From NCBI GenBank assembly GCA_025526995.1, contig JAHLKG010000003.1, positions 124,001 to 188,000 of the forward strand: a stretch of 64,000 bases of DNA, given 5' to 3'. Positions 41,087 through 55,690 of the stretch are shown here, piece after piece (positions within the stretch are counted from its first letter, which is position 1; each line of letters begins with the position of its first letter). The notes below the pieces were generated by a model. That model did no database searches and was not told the origin of the DNA. It saw nothing but the letters and a program-made list of their open reading frames with translations. Both the position numbers and the translations under genes were made by a program. Source of the DNA: Powellomyces hirtus (Eukaryota; Chytridiomycota; Chytridiomycetes; Spizellomycetales; Powellomycetaceae).

Positions 41087-43558
41087 ATGTCCATCAACCC
41101 GACAATGCCGTCGTCCGTCACCGCCGCCGTAAAGGAGGCTGGGTTGGTAGCCGACGGAACAACTCCAAAAGAACCCCGAGCGTCCGCACCGTTCGATGCC
41201 GGAAACGACAATGCTGATGACGCTTTGTCAGATTACGATGACGATGGCGACGAGGATGAATATGAAACAAATTTCCAGGACGCAGCTCAAGAGCTTGACT
41301 ATGCCCCTTCAGAATCTGCGGCCATACCCGCCAGCGGCAACGACGCCAATTTCGCCATTGTTGCCCGCTGCAAACTCGACAAGAAAGCGCTGAAAGCTGC
41401 GACGGCGGAAGCGGAACGCACCCTGAATCAGGATATTGCGGATGTGCAGACTGCGCTGGATATGTTCTTGAATTCCCGGTTTGTCGAAAGCGAGAATTTT
41501 TTGATTGAAAAGTATGGAGAGAGCTTGTTTCATACGCTGGGATTTGCGGTCGTGAGTTGGTTGAAGGCGGTTATGACGTTTGATCCGAAGGGTGAGTTAG
41601 GGCATGCGTGGGTTTGGGGAAAGTTCTGGGAAGGCCATGGCGGATCCGACTGTTACACTAGCTGAAAGTCTGGTACTTTTGGCACTACTAGATATCGAGA
41701 CAGCCAGCGAAGGTCTCCGCACAGCCCTCGAGATCGCAAACATATATCGCAAAGAGACGGGCCTGCTCGGGTCCTTTGCCGGAATGATAATGCGCAACAA
41801 AGAAGGCAGCGCTCTAAAAAGCATGACGCCGCTGCAACGGCACGCCGAACTCGCCTACGCGGAAGGGCATCTCTTGAAATCCATGCTGTCCCTCGTCACC
41901 GACACCAACATCATGGCCTTTGTGCGCGAGGGCATTAACATTCGATCATCGTACAACATCTACAAAACGTGTTATCGGTTCCTCCAACGAACATATGATG
42001 AGGAAGGCGGGGCGCATGGGTTAGTTAAAAACAATGTTGATGAACATTTTGTTTCGGGCGTGTTGCTGGGTGTCGGCAGCTTCAACGTGGTGCTGAGCAT
42101 GCTCCCTGCTAAAGTCCTGCGGCTGTTTGAATTGATTGGATTCTCGGGCGACCGGGACTTTGGGCTGTCGAGGTTGGAGATTGGAGGCATGTGGGATGTG
42201 CGGGACCGCTCGGCACTCGCGGCTGCATCAGTGAAAAGTAGCAAGAAGAAGAAACAGGAAAAGGCGGTGTCGCGTACAGATTCCCTTGCCGCCGACGCCG
42301 CGTTCAACATGACCGCTGTGCCATTCGCAATGCCAGTCTCCCACGACGGTTCCACCGGGCTTCGCAAATCTCTTTGCGACATAACCCTCCTGGGCTACCA
42401 CGTAGTTCTCTCCTCGGCCGTACAGCTCCCCGACTGCGACATTCCATTTGCGAAACACATTCTGGAAAGCTCTATTAAGAAGTACCCTAATGGACTCATG
42501 TATTTGGCGTTGAGAGCGCGGCTGCATCAGACAGAGGGCGACCCGGCGTCCGCGATTAGGGAATATGATCGCGTTATTGCGATTCAGAATGAGTGGCGAC
42601 AGCTGGTGCATGTGTGTATCTGGGACTCGGGAACGTGTCAGGCGGCGTTGGGGAATTGGACTGCGGCAAGAGATAACTATGATATCATGTTCAAGGTATG
42701 TAAAAGACATCTTTTCCGTGTCAACCTTGATCGCTTTACTGAAGCTCTGGTTGTTTCATGTTTCAATAGGAAAGCAAATGGTCCAAAGCTATCTACCGCT
42801 ACCTACAAGCCGTATACCACTACGCCGCCGACCCGGTAGCCCATCAGGACGAGGTCTCGGCCATGCTCAAGGAAGTCCCCAAACTGACGCGCAAAGTCGC
42901 CGGCAAATCAATCCCTCTCGAAAAATTCGTTGCCCGCAAATGCCGCAAATGGGAACTGCAGAAAAACCGGCTGCTCCTCCCGCACCTCGAAATGCTGTAT
43001 ATCCTCAACGGATTCGACGTCATACCCGCATCCGACATCCCGCATTTCATTGCCACAGTAGACGCAGAACTCAAACTCCTCGAAGCTCAAATACCTGATG
43101 GCGACAATCCACCACCGTATAAAACCTTCTACGACGATCTCTGCTTGACCCGCCTCCTCAAAGGCATTCTCACCAGGGACACTGCCATCCCGAACTCCTC
43201 CACCCTCGCCCCCGTCGTCGAGCTCGCCCAACAACCACCACCCACAGCTCAACAACAGCAAACCCTCCAATACGCGGCCCGCCAACTCGAGTACGTCCGC
43301 CATCAAGCGGATAAAATCGCCCTTGATCACTGGCTCCTCCCGTTCTCGCGCATGGAATTAGGGAAATTGTATGTCCGTGCTCAAGAGTATGAGAAAGCAA
43401 GAAAGGAGTTTGAGGCGGCGTTGAGGAATGGGTATGGAGAGGAGGATGTGGGGTCCCCGCCGCAGGGGAAAATTAGTTTAGAGAATACCTTGCATTTTAG
43501 AGTGCATAATGCGATGGTCAAGTTGGATGTGCTGGAACGGATTGTGGAGAGTCGGTGA
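41087..43558 (+). CDS. IML2: IML2/TTC39-family outer-membrane TPR protein
   Basis: Members of this family are TPR-like helical proteins; yeast Iml2 acts in inclusion-body clearance linked to lipid droplets, and TTC39B in lipid metabolism. Exons 41087-41591, 41662-42695 and 42770-43558 give 775 residues. An acidic, disordered N terminus (SDYDDDGDEDEYETN) precedes the helical repeats. Family segments include ALDMFLNSRFVESENFL, GSALKSMTPLQRHAELAYAE, VREGINIRSSYNIYK, HFVSGVLLGVGSFNVVLSML, SRLEIGGMWD and GLMYLALRARLHQTEGDPAS. The C terminus has the PFSRMELGKLYV and AQEYEKARKEFEAAL repeats. I chose the second in-frame Met region (41087); 41066 and 41105 are alternatives. A Lys-rich insertion (KSSKKKKQEKA) sits mid-protein. 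Confidence 0.88.
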
Positions 43559-44325
43559 CCTTAAACCGAATTCCTGCGGGCGGTATCCTCCGGCCAGCTG
43601 CACAGTGATAGCTAGTTTTGTTACTCACCCCTTGGATTCACCTATTCATCCCTTCATCTACCCCGCCGCGAATGTCTCCCCTTCATCTCTGCTACTTCTT
43701 CTTCATCCCGTCAGAGGCCGGTTTTTTCCCCTGTCATGTCAATGTTTTTCATAGGACTCTAATTCACGTTGTTCCATACATGCAAACAAGAGCACGGTAC
43801 GAATTATCCTAGTGCGTCCCTGCAAATCATAGTATGCGTGGTCCAGGACTGGTTTCCGTCCGTGCAGATCTGGCTTCTGTATGTCCCCGGCCGGTGAATT
43901 CCCCATTCATACACATCTGTATCGGGAGATATCTGTCGATGAGGCGCCATTAACTGCGAAATTGCAGATCCTATTCTTATTCATGCCTTCAGCCCGTACT
44001 ATTCAGCGCATGCAGATGCTGTTCATTGACATGATTATGCGCGAGGACAAGGTGATCTCTAACTTGAATGCTCGGCAACCCCAAGGATCGGAGTCGTTCT
44101 CCTCATTTTCATAATTCGGCTACGTTTGGTTTTAGAAATGGGGCATGGAGAGCCTCCTATTCCTTTTTTGCTGTGGAGTCTCACGCTTTTTATTTCCTTT
44201 CTGCTTTTTCTTTCTCTTCATTTCTGTGAGCCCGGGTCCGTCCGCCGAAATCCCCACCGCATGCTGGCGAATCAAGCACCCAGTCAACAAAACGAAAAAA
44301 ATAATAGAGAAAAAGAAGATCAACG
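43559..44325. other. Spacer, no clear gene
   Basis: 3' flank of the IML2-like gene. A frame of 77 codons at 43881-44114 has no supporting motif or splice context. Confidence 0.5.
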
Positions 44326-44648
44326 ATGGCACCGTCCCCCGTCAACGAAACCGAAGCCCTGTCCTCTCTCCTCAGCGACATCAAATTCATGACCTTCCTG
44401 ACCAACACCCTCCTCTGTCTCTACAGGCTCTTTTGCTTTTGGGCAACAAATTCCTGCTCTTCGCGACCACTTCCTCCTTTGCCGGGCAGGTGGGCACTGT
44501 GCTGGTCGCGCTCCACAACCACCTCCAATCCACAGCCCAATTGACGACTCTAGCGCGCTTTTGGGCCGTGTTGGTCCCGATTGAGGTCGCGTGGAGGGTG
44601 AGTGAGTATTTTGCGGCCGCGGCAACGTGGTACAAGTGGAGGGGATGA
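44326..44648 (+). CDS. Possible small membrane protein, broken or mis-modelled frame
   Basis: The frame starting at the ATG at 44326 (MAPSPVNETEALSSLLSDIK) is helical for about 34 residues, then turns into nonsense near 44428. From there another frame reads as a hydrophobic helix (ALLLLGNKFLLFATTSSFAG) and a second amphipathic stretch ending ATWYKWRG before a stop at 44646-44648. A CTCTACAG acceptor lies exactly at the switch. A donor at 44341 would join only MAPSP to the second part. It is either a short spliced gene whose donor I cannot place or a frameshifted one. Confidence 0.3.
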
Positions 44649-44974
44649 GGAGGAGTGAGCGCGTAGCGAGGGAGGAACACGAGGTTGTTTGCGCTGGTGT
44701 TGGGAATGTTTGTCGGGTTGAGGGGGTTCCTCATGAACACGCTCATCTTCATTATTGCCTGCACATGTGTCGCCTGACCCGACATTGGCGGATGTGGAAA
44801 CCTGCACGGCCACGCAGCCTACACGAAACAAACAGCAAACCCATGTTTGGAAAAGTTCACATTTTTGAGTGCGGGTATTAAGTTATGATAGAAAGAAAGA
44901 TGACGGGGAAAAAGGAAGTGGAGTGTGGGAGTGTGGCCATGCCAAACAATCTGGAAAGAATGATAAACCGTCGT

Positions 44975-46237
44975 TCACTTCTTGACTGCCGAAGCAGCCT
45001 TGTTCTTTGCCGCCACTGCGCGCCTCTCTTCTCTCGTCTTTGGTTTCCTAAACTTGGCCCACGGGTCATTGTCATCCACAACGTCCTCTTCCTGGGCCAC
45101 AACCCGATCCTCCAAGAACGGCAGCTGAAATCCACTGAGGCATAGGGTCGTTTCCCAATCAGTTTTACCAGTGGTCTGGATAATCACATCCGTCTCAAAG
45201 AGTCGGGGGTACATATCGAAATGGGGTTCGACGTCCGGGAAGTAACCAATGGCGGTGTCGGGCAAGGTGATGGTGATGGATCCTTTATCGTCGCCGACGG
45301 GGTTGACGCCTTCCCATTCGCGGAGACGCGGGAGAACGCATTGGGTGAGCTTGTCGAGGAACTCGTACATGCGGACGCCGGTCAGTTCGACTTTGGCGCC
45401 GAGGGGCATGCCTTCGCGGATCTTTTTGGAGGCGTCACCTTCGGTGGCGAACAGAGGCTCGGCGCGCACGCCGCTTATGGACTGAAGGGACATGATGGCC
45501 GACAGCAAGATAGTTCTAATGGGAGGAAAATAAAATGTTTGTAAGATTTAGTATGATCACCCAGAACGAAAGAAAAGACAATCACACAGATACAATGCAG
45601 CGGCACCATATACATACTTGTTGGAAACCGCGCTCTCAGCCCAAATCCTCAACATGACTCTAGACACCATCGGGAGTCTCGACGGCAGTGGAGAATAAGG
45701 TTCCGCGGGAGGTGCCTCCTTCCTTGCATTATACTTCTCCTTGACCACACTCGTGTAATCAATGGGGTTATAAAACCCCTTTCTAAATTTCCGCTTCAGG
45801 GTCACTTCCTTCACACGGGCATTCTCCAATGTCAACAAGTTCGTGGTGGTTTCCGCTGATCCGGGGAAAGTGGGGAGTCGGTCAACGGGACACGAGTAGA
45901 TGTCCTGCAGGAGGTGCTCGGGTCTGCGGCGGTTCCATTCGCGGGTGGAGGAGAGATGCTCAAGGGATGCGTGTGGAGATGAATGGTCGTAGTTGAGGAC
46001 CATTATATCTTCCTGGAGGGTGTTGTAGTAATGTTCCTCGAGACGGGGGCGGAAGACGGGTGGGAGTGGGGGGCCGGACGCGGAGGAGGATGCGGTCGCT
46101 GTTGCTGGAGTTGCTGCTTCGGTTGCGAGAGATCGGATTACCGTTGTGCAGTTGCTGTTGTTGGGGGTGGTGGCGACCCTGAGACACCTAAGTAACGGGG
46201 AGCGAGCCCGCAGTGGCGACAGCTGCACGTATGCCAT
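44975..46237 (-). CDS. MRPL7: Mitochondrial large-subunit ribosomal protein uL5m
   Basis: Structural protein of the mitoribosome central protuberance. Exons 45618-46237 and 44975-45515 (minus), 386 residues. An Arg/Ser/Ala-rich presequence (MAYVQLSPLRARSPLLRCLR) precedes the mature domain. Family segments: LEEHYYNTLQEDIMVLNY, RRPEHLLQDIY, AESAVSNK spliced to TILLSAIMSLQSISG, REGMPLGAKVELTGVRMYEF, LPRLREW, IGYFPDVEPHFDMYP, and the final LCLSGFQLPF. The splice junction falls within the conserved AVSNK-TILLSA stretch, confirming the intron. An acidic then Lys/Ala-rich C-terminal tail follows the domain. Confidence 0.92.
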
Positions 46238-47165
46238 TGTGCCTACTGGGTTTTATGACGGGATAGGGCTAATGGACCTGTGAATGGAATGGCACAGCCT
46301 GTTGTTTGGTTTCTCTCAAAGACTCTCATCAAGAAGGCGAAAACTTGCACGTGTGGCGCAGCAAGTCGTTACTGTCATTTTCACACCTCCTGCGTTGCCT
46401 GTCGTTTATCCTCCAGCCCTAGGCCACAATAACAACGCACCTTCCATCCCAAGACTTGGCTTCTTTGGCGGAGGTGATAAGCGAGCACTATAATTTGATG
46501 AACCTGGCTGCTAGGATGTGCGAAGAGAAGGGAATGATTTTTGATACTCATCCCAGGCCTAGCCCAACCCAACCGAAAAAGAAGCGGTCAAGATAGTCCA
46601 AGCGAGTGCCGCGGACACCCATCCGCATAGAAGAAGGAAAAGGTGAGGTCGTCTCAAGAAGGAGTAAGGAAGTATTTCCGACTCCATAGCGGCTGGTCAT
46701 TCCGTGGTTCCGAGCCCTCTCTCCCAACCAATGAGAGACATTTGATGCATGCGTAGAAGAGTCCATATCTTGGGACATTTTCTAATGTTATCCCAAAAGC
46801 TTCGAGAATGGATCCTCCTATTTACCACAAAGCAGTGAATTTCCTCAACTACGACGCTTGACGACCCCGATAGGAAAAGGGTTGAACGAGTCCCACCGAC
46901 AAAGAAGCGCGTGAGAGTCATAGATGCGACGTCCAGCCGAGAGCCAGCCGCGTAGAAGAAGGGTCGTTCTTTGTTCTAAGGTTGAGTGCTTATCTGATCC
47001 ACATTCTGATTATGAGGGCCATATCTATTGCCAAATAATGCAGGCCAACTTGTATAGAAACTCGTATATAGATGAGAACACTGTAAATTGAACTACAAAA
47101 CAAACTATATAAAGTGTCCAGACGCTGTCGCCCCATCGTCCTATCCCACCTTCCGCTCCCAGAAT
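46238..47165. other. Spacer, no gene seen
   Basis: About 0.9 kb with overlapping short frames on both strands. Two loosely similar segments containing AAAGAAGCG and CGCGTAGAAGAAGG/CGCATAGAAGAAGG (about 46575 and 46900) may be an old duplication. Nothing coding is supported. Confidence 0.45.
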
Positions 47166-48407
47166 CTATATCTCCTTCGATTTCTCATCCTCGACATCCG
47201 CCTCCGACACCTTTCTCAACGGATGTGTCTCGAGCCACTCCTTTAACGCCGTGGGTCTATCCGTACATATCCCATTCGCTCCAAACACTCGCGCCGCCTC
47301 CCACCCTTCTTGTGTATTCACGCCTCCCCCGGGCATCCCAAACACGATCACGGGCACGCCTCGCCTATTCAGCGCCCTCGCAAACCCGGGCCACATGATC
47401 CATTTCCAATTCGGCATAATGAGGGCATTTTCATGAAACTCCATCACACGCAACATTCCAACCGCATACATCAGCAGAGACGCAAATAGCCGTTTGATAG
47501 TGAAGAAGTGCGGAATGTCGGTAAAGAGGGTGCGACACCACTCGTTGTGCGGGTCGTGGAACGAACCCCACACGGTCTGCTTTTGACGACCGTACAGCCG
47601 GATGAGCGTGCCGACCCGTGTGATGAGCTCTTTAGACCCGCGTTTGACGTCGATTTGCATCGGATACTGAGGGAACTCATCAAAGAGTTCGGTGAGGAGG
47701 GAGATTTTGGTGGAGGCAGGGTCGTTGGCGACTTCCATATTGTCTTGCAAGTGGGCTGGGATCAGCAATTTGGGGAGGTCATCGTAGTCGCTATATTCCA
47801 CATCAATGCCGCATCAGCTCTCCAATGCTCAGAGTCCCCCGCCGCATCCCCCAACAACATTGTTACCACCACTCACAAGTCTTTAATTCTCTTTCCCGGA
47901 AGCCCACACAACCGGCCCATATCCATATCATGAAAAATAACCACTACACACAAACCTACCATCAGCATTCCTCGCCCATACACATACACAGCCCCAAACC
48001 CACCTTCCCCATCTTTCGTCTCATACACATCCAATTCCAACAAATCTACTCGTAGTACTTTCGCCGAGTATCTGAAACCTGCACCAAGTCAGTCATACTC
48101 TTTTCCTCCTTCTACTCGACATAAATCGACATGAACGTTTTTCTTTTGATGTCGCACCTGGAAGCGTATTCTCGACATGCTCCAAACTCCCGCCTCGATG
48201 CGACATCAACCGGTATTTAAACCGCAAGCCGCAAGATCTCTGAATGGATGTCGTCATTGTGTGGGCGCGCTGAAGGGCAGCGTGCTGAAGGTTGTGATGG
48301 TGGAGAAGAAGCGGGAGTGCAAATGCGCGTCGGATGGAGGGTGTGTTGCGAGGGGAGGAGGGTTTAAATGCTAGGAAGAGGCGTTGGTATCTCCAGCAGG
48401 TAGACAT
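47166..48407 (-). CDS. Glycerophosphodiester phosphodiesterase (GDPD family)
   Basis: Hydrolyses glycerophosphodiesters to glycerol-3-phosphate plus alcohol. Exons on minus: up to 48158, then 48004-48078, 47877-47943 and 47166-47790. The catalytic signature is intact across three introns: SHRGGSLEHVENTLP, then LELDVYETKDGE joined to VVIFHDMDMGRLCG, then KDFDYDDLPKLLIP. The second half has QYPMQIDVKRG and the C-terminal VPVIVFGMPGGGVN. Two Met residues are possible starts: 48407 (338 aa, with a basic N-terminal extension) and 48257 (288 aa). The latter starts close to the domain and may be the main start. A hydrophobic stretch around RLFASLLMYAVGML suggests membrane association, as in GDPD1/3-type enzymes. 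Confidence 0.88.
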
Positions 48408-48698
48408 ATAATGATAGTTGATGTTGGTAGATTCACAGATAGCTGTTGTTTATCTTGGGACCCGGGAGAAATGACAACGCGCGCATCGTCACAGTTTCCC
48501 CACTTTTCGACCAACACAAGCACTCTCATTCAGAGGCAGACATGTACTGTATACATTTGAACACCTCCGGCAACCAACAATAACAGAAGGATTTGCAAAA
48601 AAAAATCCACTTTTTGTCCAAGAAGTTACATGAGAGACAAAATGGACATCAAGTCCCAAGGCTCCAAATTCAGCCACTCATCCAGATGCGATGTGTCC

Positions 48699-50747
<2,049 letters not shown>

Positions 50748-51659
50748 GTGTGTGTTGTGGTATGATATGGAGGGGGACGTTGAATTCAAAGAATAATGTG
50801 GAGTTTTGGTTGTGAGTTGGCGTAGATGGGGGAGGTGTGCTTTCAGAAGAGTAAATAAAGAACTGTATGCATTCACACTCTCTATCAAGTGATCGATGAC
50901 AGCATTGCGCAGTAACCCAAATGACACATCAGACGCACGTGACTTATCTGATGCAGCGATTCGAATGAACACGTTGGAGCCAAAGTAACCATCATTCAAT
51001 CCCACAAGAACGTGCGCTTCTCAAGTGCTCTCGATGGGAGAAAGTGACGTGTCGTAAATAGCCTAGAAGAAGGACTACGGCTGGGCCGTTGTGGGGGTTG
51101 GATGGAACCACACGGGGGAGCGTCTCAACACTCTGCCAGGCTGTGACGGCTTTTGTCCCTACAGCTGCCATATGACTAGGCCTAATTTTTAATTTGAAGC
51201 AAACTTCGTTAACTTCATCATCTAATCCTGTAAGCATCTCACTCCTAACATTTGCCCCCCGACAATACGAGGTGATGAAGAGTGGGACCGAGGGGATGGA
51301 TGGATGGATGGATGGATGGATGGGACAGGCGACAAGACGGGACGGATGGATGATTGGATGGGTCGGAGAATGCTTGAAGGGGTTCGCTGATCGAAATTGA
51401 GCACTCAGCGACAAAGTGTCAAATGCGGACTACAGCTGCCATGAGGACCGACCGATGAAGTTGGTGCATGCCATCGTACCCAAACGACGCTGTTGAACAT
51501 ATTGGGTGACTGGCGGCATCTGGTGCGAATTGCGGACCAAAGCTGCGCGGGAAACGACGGACCTGTTCACCGGTGCATACCACCACCAACCCCACAATAA
51601 TGCCGTTGAACAGCTTGTGCTAAAGTTCCACTGCTTTTCTCCTTTTTTTTGTTAAAGCG
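50748..51659. other. Spacer between divergent PGM and RPS2 genes, with GGAT microsatellite
   Basis: Contains divergent promoters. A (GGAT)n microsatellite lies at about 51294-51323. A T-rich tract and GTTAAAGCG precede the RPS2 start. No gene seen. Confidence 0.6.
51294..51323. repeat. GGAT microsatellite, about 7 copies
   Basis: Perfect tetranucleotide run in the PGM-RPS2 spacer, followed by degenerate copies to about 51360. Confidence 0.9.
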
Positions 51660-52614
51660 ATGGCCGACTCTGCATTGGCCGAAGGAACTCGTGGTGGATT
51701 TGGCCGCGGTGACCGTGGTGGTCGTGGAGGCGACAGGCGTGGACGTCGTGGTGACCGCGGAAGGGGCAGGCGCGGAGGTGAGTTTGCTACCTGATGCCGA
51801 TTTCGACTGATCGACCAAACGGGAGGCTGATGGTCGGAACTCTCTCGTTATGTAGGCCGCAAAGACGACGGAGCCAAGGAATGGGTCCCCGTTACCAAGC
51901 TCGGACGTCTCGTAAAGGACGGCAAGATCAAGTCCATCGAAGAAATCTACCTGTTCTCCCTTCCCATCAAGGAATTCCAGATTGTCGATTTCTTCCTGCC
52001 CAAGCTTAAGGATGAGGTTATGAAGATCATGCCCGTCCAGAAGCAGACCCGCGCTGGTCAGCGTACTCGCTTCAAGGCCTTTGTTGTCATTGGTGACTTC
52101 AATGGTCACGTCGGTCTCGGTGTCAAGTGCTCCAAGGAAGTTGCCACCGCTATTCGTGGTGCCATCATCCTCGCCAAGTTGAGCGTCATCCCCGTCCGTC
52201 GTGGTTACTGGGGAACCATCCTTGGTGAGCCTCACACCGTTCCCGCCAAGGTCACCGGCAAGTGCGGTTCCGTTCTCGCCCGCCTTGTCCCCGCCCCCCG
52301 TGGTACCGGCATCGTCGCTGCCCCTGTCCCCAAGAAGCTTCTCCAGCTCGCAGGTATCCAGGACTGCTACACCACCTCCAGGGGTTCCACCAAAACCCTC
52401 GGAAACTTTGTCAAGGCTACCTTCCAGGCCATTGGAAACACTTACGGTTTCCTTACTCCCGACCTGTGGGCCGAAACCAGGTTCTCGAGCTCCCCCTACC
52501 AGCAGGTACGTTTACCTTTGTTGATACACGAGCTTACGATCGCGGTCTGACATCTCTCTTTTCTCCCCTTTGTAGTGGTCTGACTGGCTCGCCAAGACCG
52601 GAAAGCGCCAGTAG
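51660..52614 (+). CDS. RPS2: 40S ribosomal protein uS5 (RPS2)
   Basis: Small-subunit protein near the mRNA entry site. Exons 51660-51777, 51856-52505 and 52576-52614, 268 residues. The N terminus is an RGG-rich tail ([13 protein letters not shown] then [18 protein letters not shown]). The S5 domain follows: [54 protein letters not shown], and the C-terminal domain with [20 protein letters not shown]. The last exon encodes [12 protein letters not shown]. The codon bias is strong (mostly GCC, GTC, AAG), as expected for a highly expressed ribosomal gene and unlike the neighbours. Confidence 0.97.
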
Positions 52615-53280
52615 ATGTATATGGAACTTCTTTCCGCGATCGGTTGTATTTTTTTGACTAAGGCAACTACTGCGCTGAGCCTCTTTGATATAATGAAAAT
52701 ATATATGGAAGCCAGCAAGATTCTGATTTGCTGATTCTCAGAAAAAAACAAACTCACGTTCCTGTTATCAGTTCTCATATTTGTCGGACACTTTTGCCAT
52801 TGATGTCTTGTTGAGTTCAGCCGTAGCGTCTGCGAGCAGGCAGTAAGATTCTGTCAGTATTGTGACGATGTGCCGTTTGGTCGTGGACGTCCCTATTTTT
52901 GGCGCTTTGCCCAACTGCAAAGCCATTCAAACTAGCAATGGAGGGCTGAACTGGCCGCACTCTTTTGTGACGGTCTGTGACTCTTTGTGTCCAAAAGAGA
53001 GCGTGCGTTTTTGAGGCTGTGCGAACTTTCTAACACAGGCCGCTGCTTTTACTTTTGTCTCCCGTCTTCTTCCCTCCCGCCTTTTGACAGTTCCCGTCCG
53101 TCTCTCTGATAACAAACGCATTCTTCCAACACTCGAATTGACTGACCTGCCCAAAGCGGAAGGCCAGACCCTCCTTCTCCAGAGACCTAGACCTAGCACA
53201 CCCACCGTCCCGCCCTGTCCCATTTTCCCTCGACGGACACCTCCGTCAAATCGGCTCACCCATTCCTGGGTATTCACACA
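52615..53280. other. Spacer, no gene seen
   Basis: 3' flank of RPS2 and leader/promoter of the zinc-finger gene; the last 250 bases are CT-rich. Open frames on both strands are low complexity. Confidence 0.55.
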
Positions 53281-55690
53281 ATGCAAGGCGCAACCGCAAC
53301 ACTCCCACCGGTCGACCCAGCCACTTCCAACAACACCCCCTCCGCACCCCTTCCGGCCACACCTGCCCCCAACCACCATCCGCAACAATCAACTCCCTAC
53401 TCCACCTCCTACCCCGACACCACCGCCTCCGAAGGCTCCAGCGTGCGGTCCTCTCCCTACCCGGCCCCACCCACCCGCTCGCACGTCCTGCGGTGCCCCT
53501 GGCGACTGGAAGACGAAACGCTATGCAGCATACCGTATACGGACCCGGAAGCTTTGTACCTCCATTTGACGGATGCCCATGTGGGACGCAAGACGACGGG
53601 GAACTTGTGTTTGAGCTGTAGAGTGCTGAATTGTACGCAGGCGCTGGATGATCAGCCGTTTTTGAAGCGGGATCATATTACGAGTCAGTGAGTATTCGAG
53701 TGAGGGGATAAGATTGAGGAAGCGAAATGGAGGGGAGGCTGGAATGGGAGATGCTGGCATGTGGGGGATGTTGATGTTGACTTTCATTTGTCCTCTTTCT
53801 ATTCTTTCTTGCTTCAGCTTGCGGTCTCATGTTCCTCTTAAAGCAAACCCATGTCAGACTTGTTCGAAATCCTTCAAGTGGCCGGTATGTCCCACCCCTT
53901 GCATTCTCTCTTTGCTCTGATTTCACTAACGCTTTCCTCGCCTTCCCTATCAGCATGATCTGAAAAAGCACTATGCAAAGACCGGGCATGGCCCACCACT
54001 GAGCGTTAATGGGTCCGACTCTGGCAGCGCAAACCTCAGTACTCGTTCTCTTGGGCGACGCCGCTCCGTGCGCTCGGCAAGTTCGTCAAATGGTTTGCGA
54101 CGACACAACACTGTGCATTCTACATCTACCTCGCGTTCGTTATACGTCACTGCTGACGAGCAGCAACAACAGCAACAACAGCAACAAAAGCAGCAACAAC
54201 AACAACAACAGGAGCAGCAGCAACCGCAAACAGCCCGCGGCCAGGAAGACACCATTCTTTCCCCCGCCGGTAGTGGTAACCTGGAACCTCCGTACGGTTT
54301 GTTCCGCTCAACCTCCTACGAATCCGTGTATTCGCTGTCATCCGTCAGCGACAGTCACTCGGAATGGTCCGAGAACCATTTTGATGACATTGCATCCGTC
54401 CTCACCGCCGAAAGCAGCGGGCTCTCCATGTCTGGAGCGGGGGGCAATCCACCCGACTCTTCATCCTTGTCGCAACAATTCCACCAACAACACCACCACG
54501 TTGCGGACCCAAATCCAGTTGACGTCCATCTCCTATCTCGATTCCTCGACGAAATCTCGTTCCCGCAGACCGACGTCGATACACCCCTCACCCCGCACAG
54601 CCCCGCTCTTGTCACAGATGAGGAATTTGCGGATCTATACTTTACCGACCAACATCACGCCCTTCTTTCTAACGGGACCGGGATGGCCAACATGGCCAAC
54701 ACCTTCGGCTGGACCGAGTCGGATATCCCTACCATCTCTATATCCCCCGTAATAGAGGGCCAGGAGGAGCCCTACTTTCCACCCATGGGAGACAATAACA
54801 ACACTACAGCTTCGTCTTCCACATCTTCCTTCACCTCCCCTTTACAGTACACCACGACACCTGACGACACGGGCGGTGGGAGTAGTGGTCAAGACAATGT
54901 ACCACAGTACACCCATCAGCAGCAACTGTCCATGGCCGAAGATGTGCTCAATAATATCCTGGATAACGAGAACACTATTCGCAATAACATTCTCGATAAC
55001 GAAAACACCATTCGTCCGAAATCCCGGCAAAGTTCGTATCCGCCCATCAATAGCCCGGCCTCGTTTGGATTCAACGTGGACCCGGATCCTTCCTTACCTT
55101 CATTTGATCTGGACCCGGCCAGTCAGGAGTACCTTATGAATAACGGCCCTCAACCGCAACAGAACTTTTCGAATGAATATTTTGAGTTTCAGCAGCAGCA
55201 ACAGATGCCGTATTCGCGCAGTGTGCCCTCCACCCAATTCGCTGCGCAACATCACCCGCAACAACAAACCGACGCTGCAGCATCTGCCACATCTTTCGAC
55301 TGGCTTGCCCACCTCCCCGGCGGAGGTGGAACTTCATGCGACGATAATCAAGGAACCATTCGTGGCCCCCCGTCACGTCCCGCTTCCATCATTCCCTTTG
55401 CATATGGACATCCCTCGGAAACTGACCCGTGGATTATCCAACAACACCAACAACAGCAGCAACAGACACAACAGCATCTGCCGCACCAATCAAACCACAA
55501 CACATATTCAGCGACTGATTACACCCCGTCAGGGAGTCTGACCGACCTTGACAGTCTGATTCCGAACGGTACATATCCTTTCACATCTGAGAGCGATCCG
55601 TACGGCACCGCGGCGGCGGCGCAACATAACGGCGGCAATGATGACTATGCGGCGTTTTTGGATAGCGTGCTGACTGCGAACCCACCTTGA
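53281..55690 (+). CDS. PacC/Rim101-type C2H2 zinc-finger transcription factor
   Basis: PacC/Rim101 proteins control responses to ambient pH. Exons 53281-53687, 53818-53884 and 53954-55690, 736 residues. Three fingers at residues 72-170 show the PacC layout. Finger 1 is atypical (CPW ... LC ... HLTDAHVGRK). It is followed by CLSCRVLNC and KRDHITSHLRSHVPLK (compare the family core KRDHITSHxRVHVPLK), then finger 3 (CQTCSKSFKWPHDLKKH). Introns fall inside fingers 2 and 3, which is why short frames alone miss the domain. The C-terminal 560 residues are disordered and rich in Gln/Asn/Ser, with CAA/CAG runs and an internal repeat of ILDNENTIR. DNA-binding specificity is inferred from the fingers; the proteolytic-activation sequences of Aspergillus PacC are not recognisable. 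Confidence 0.88.
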
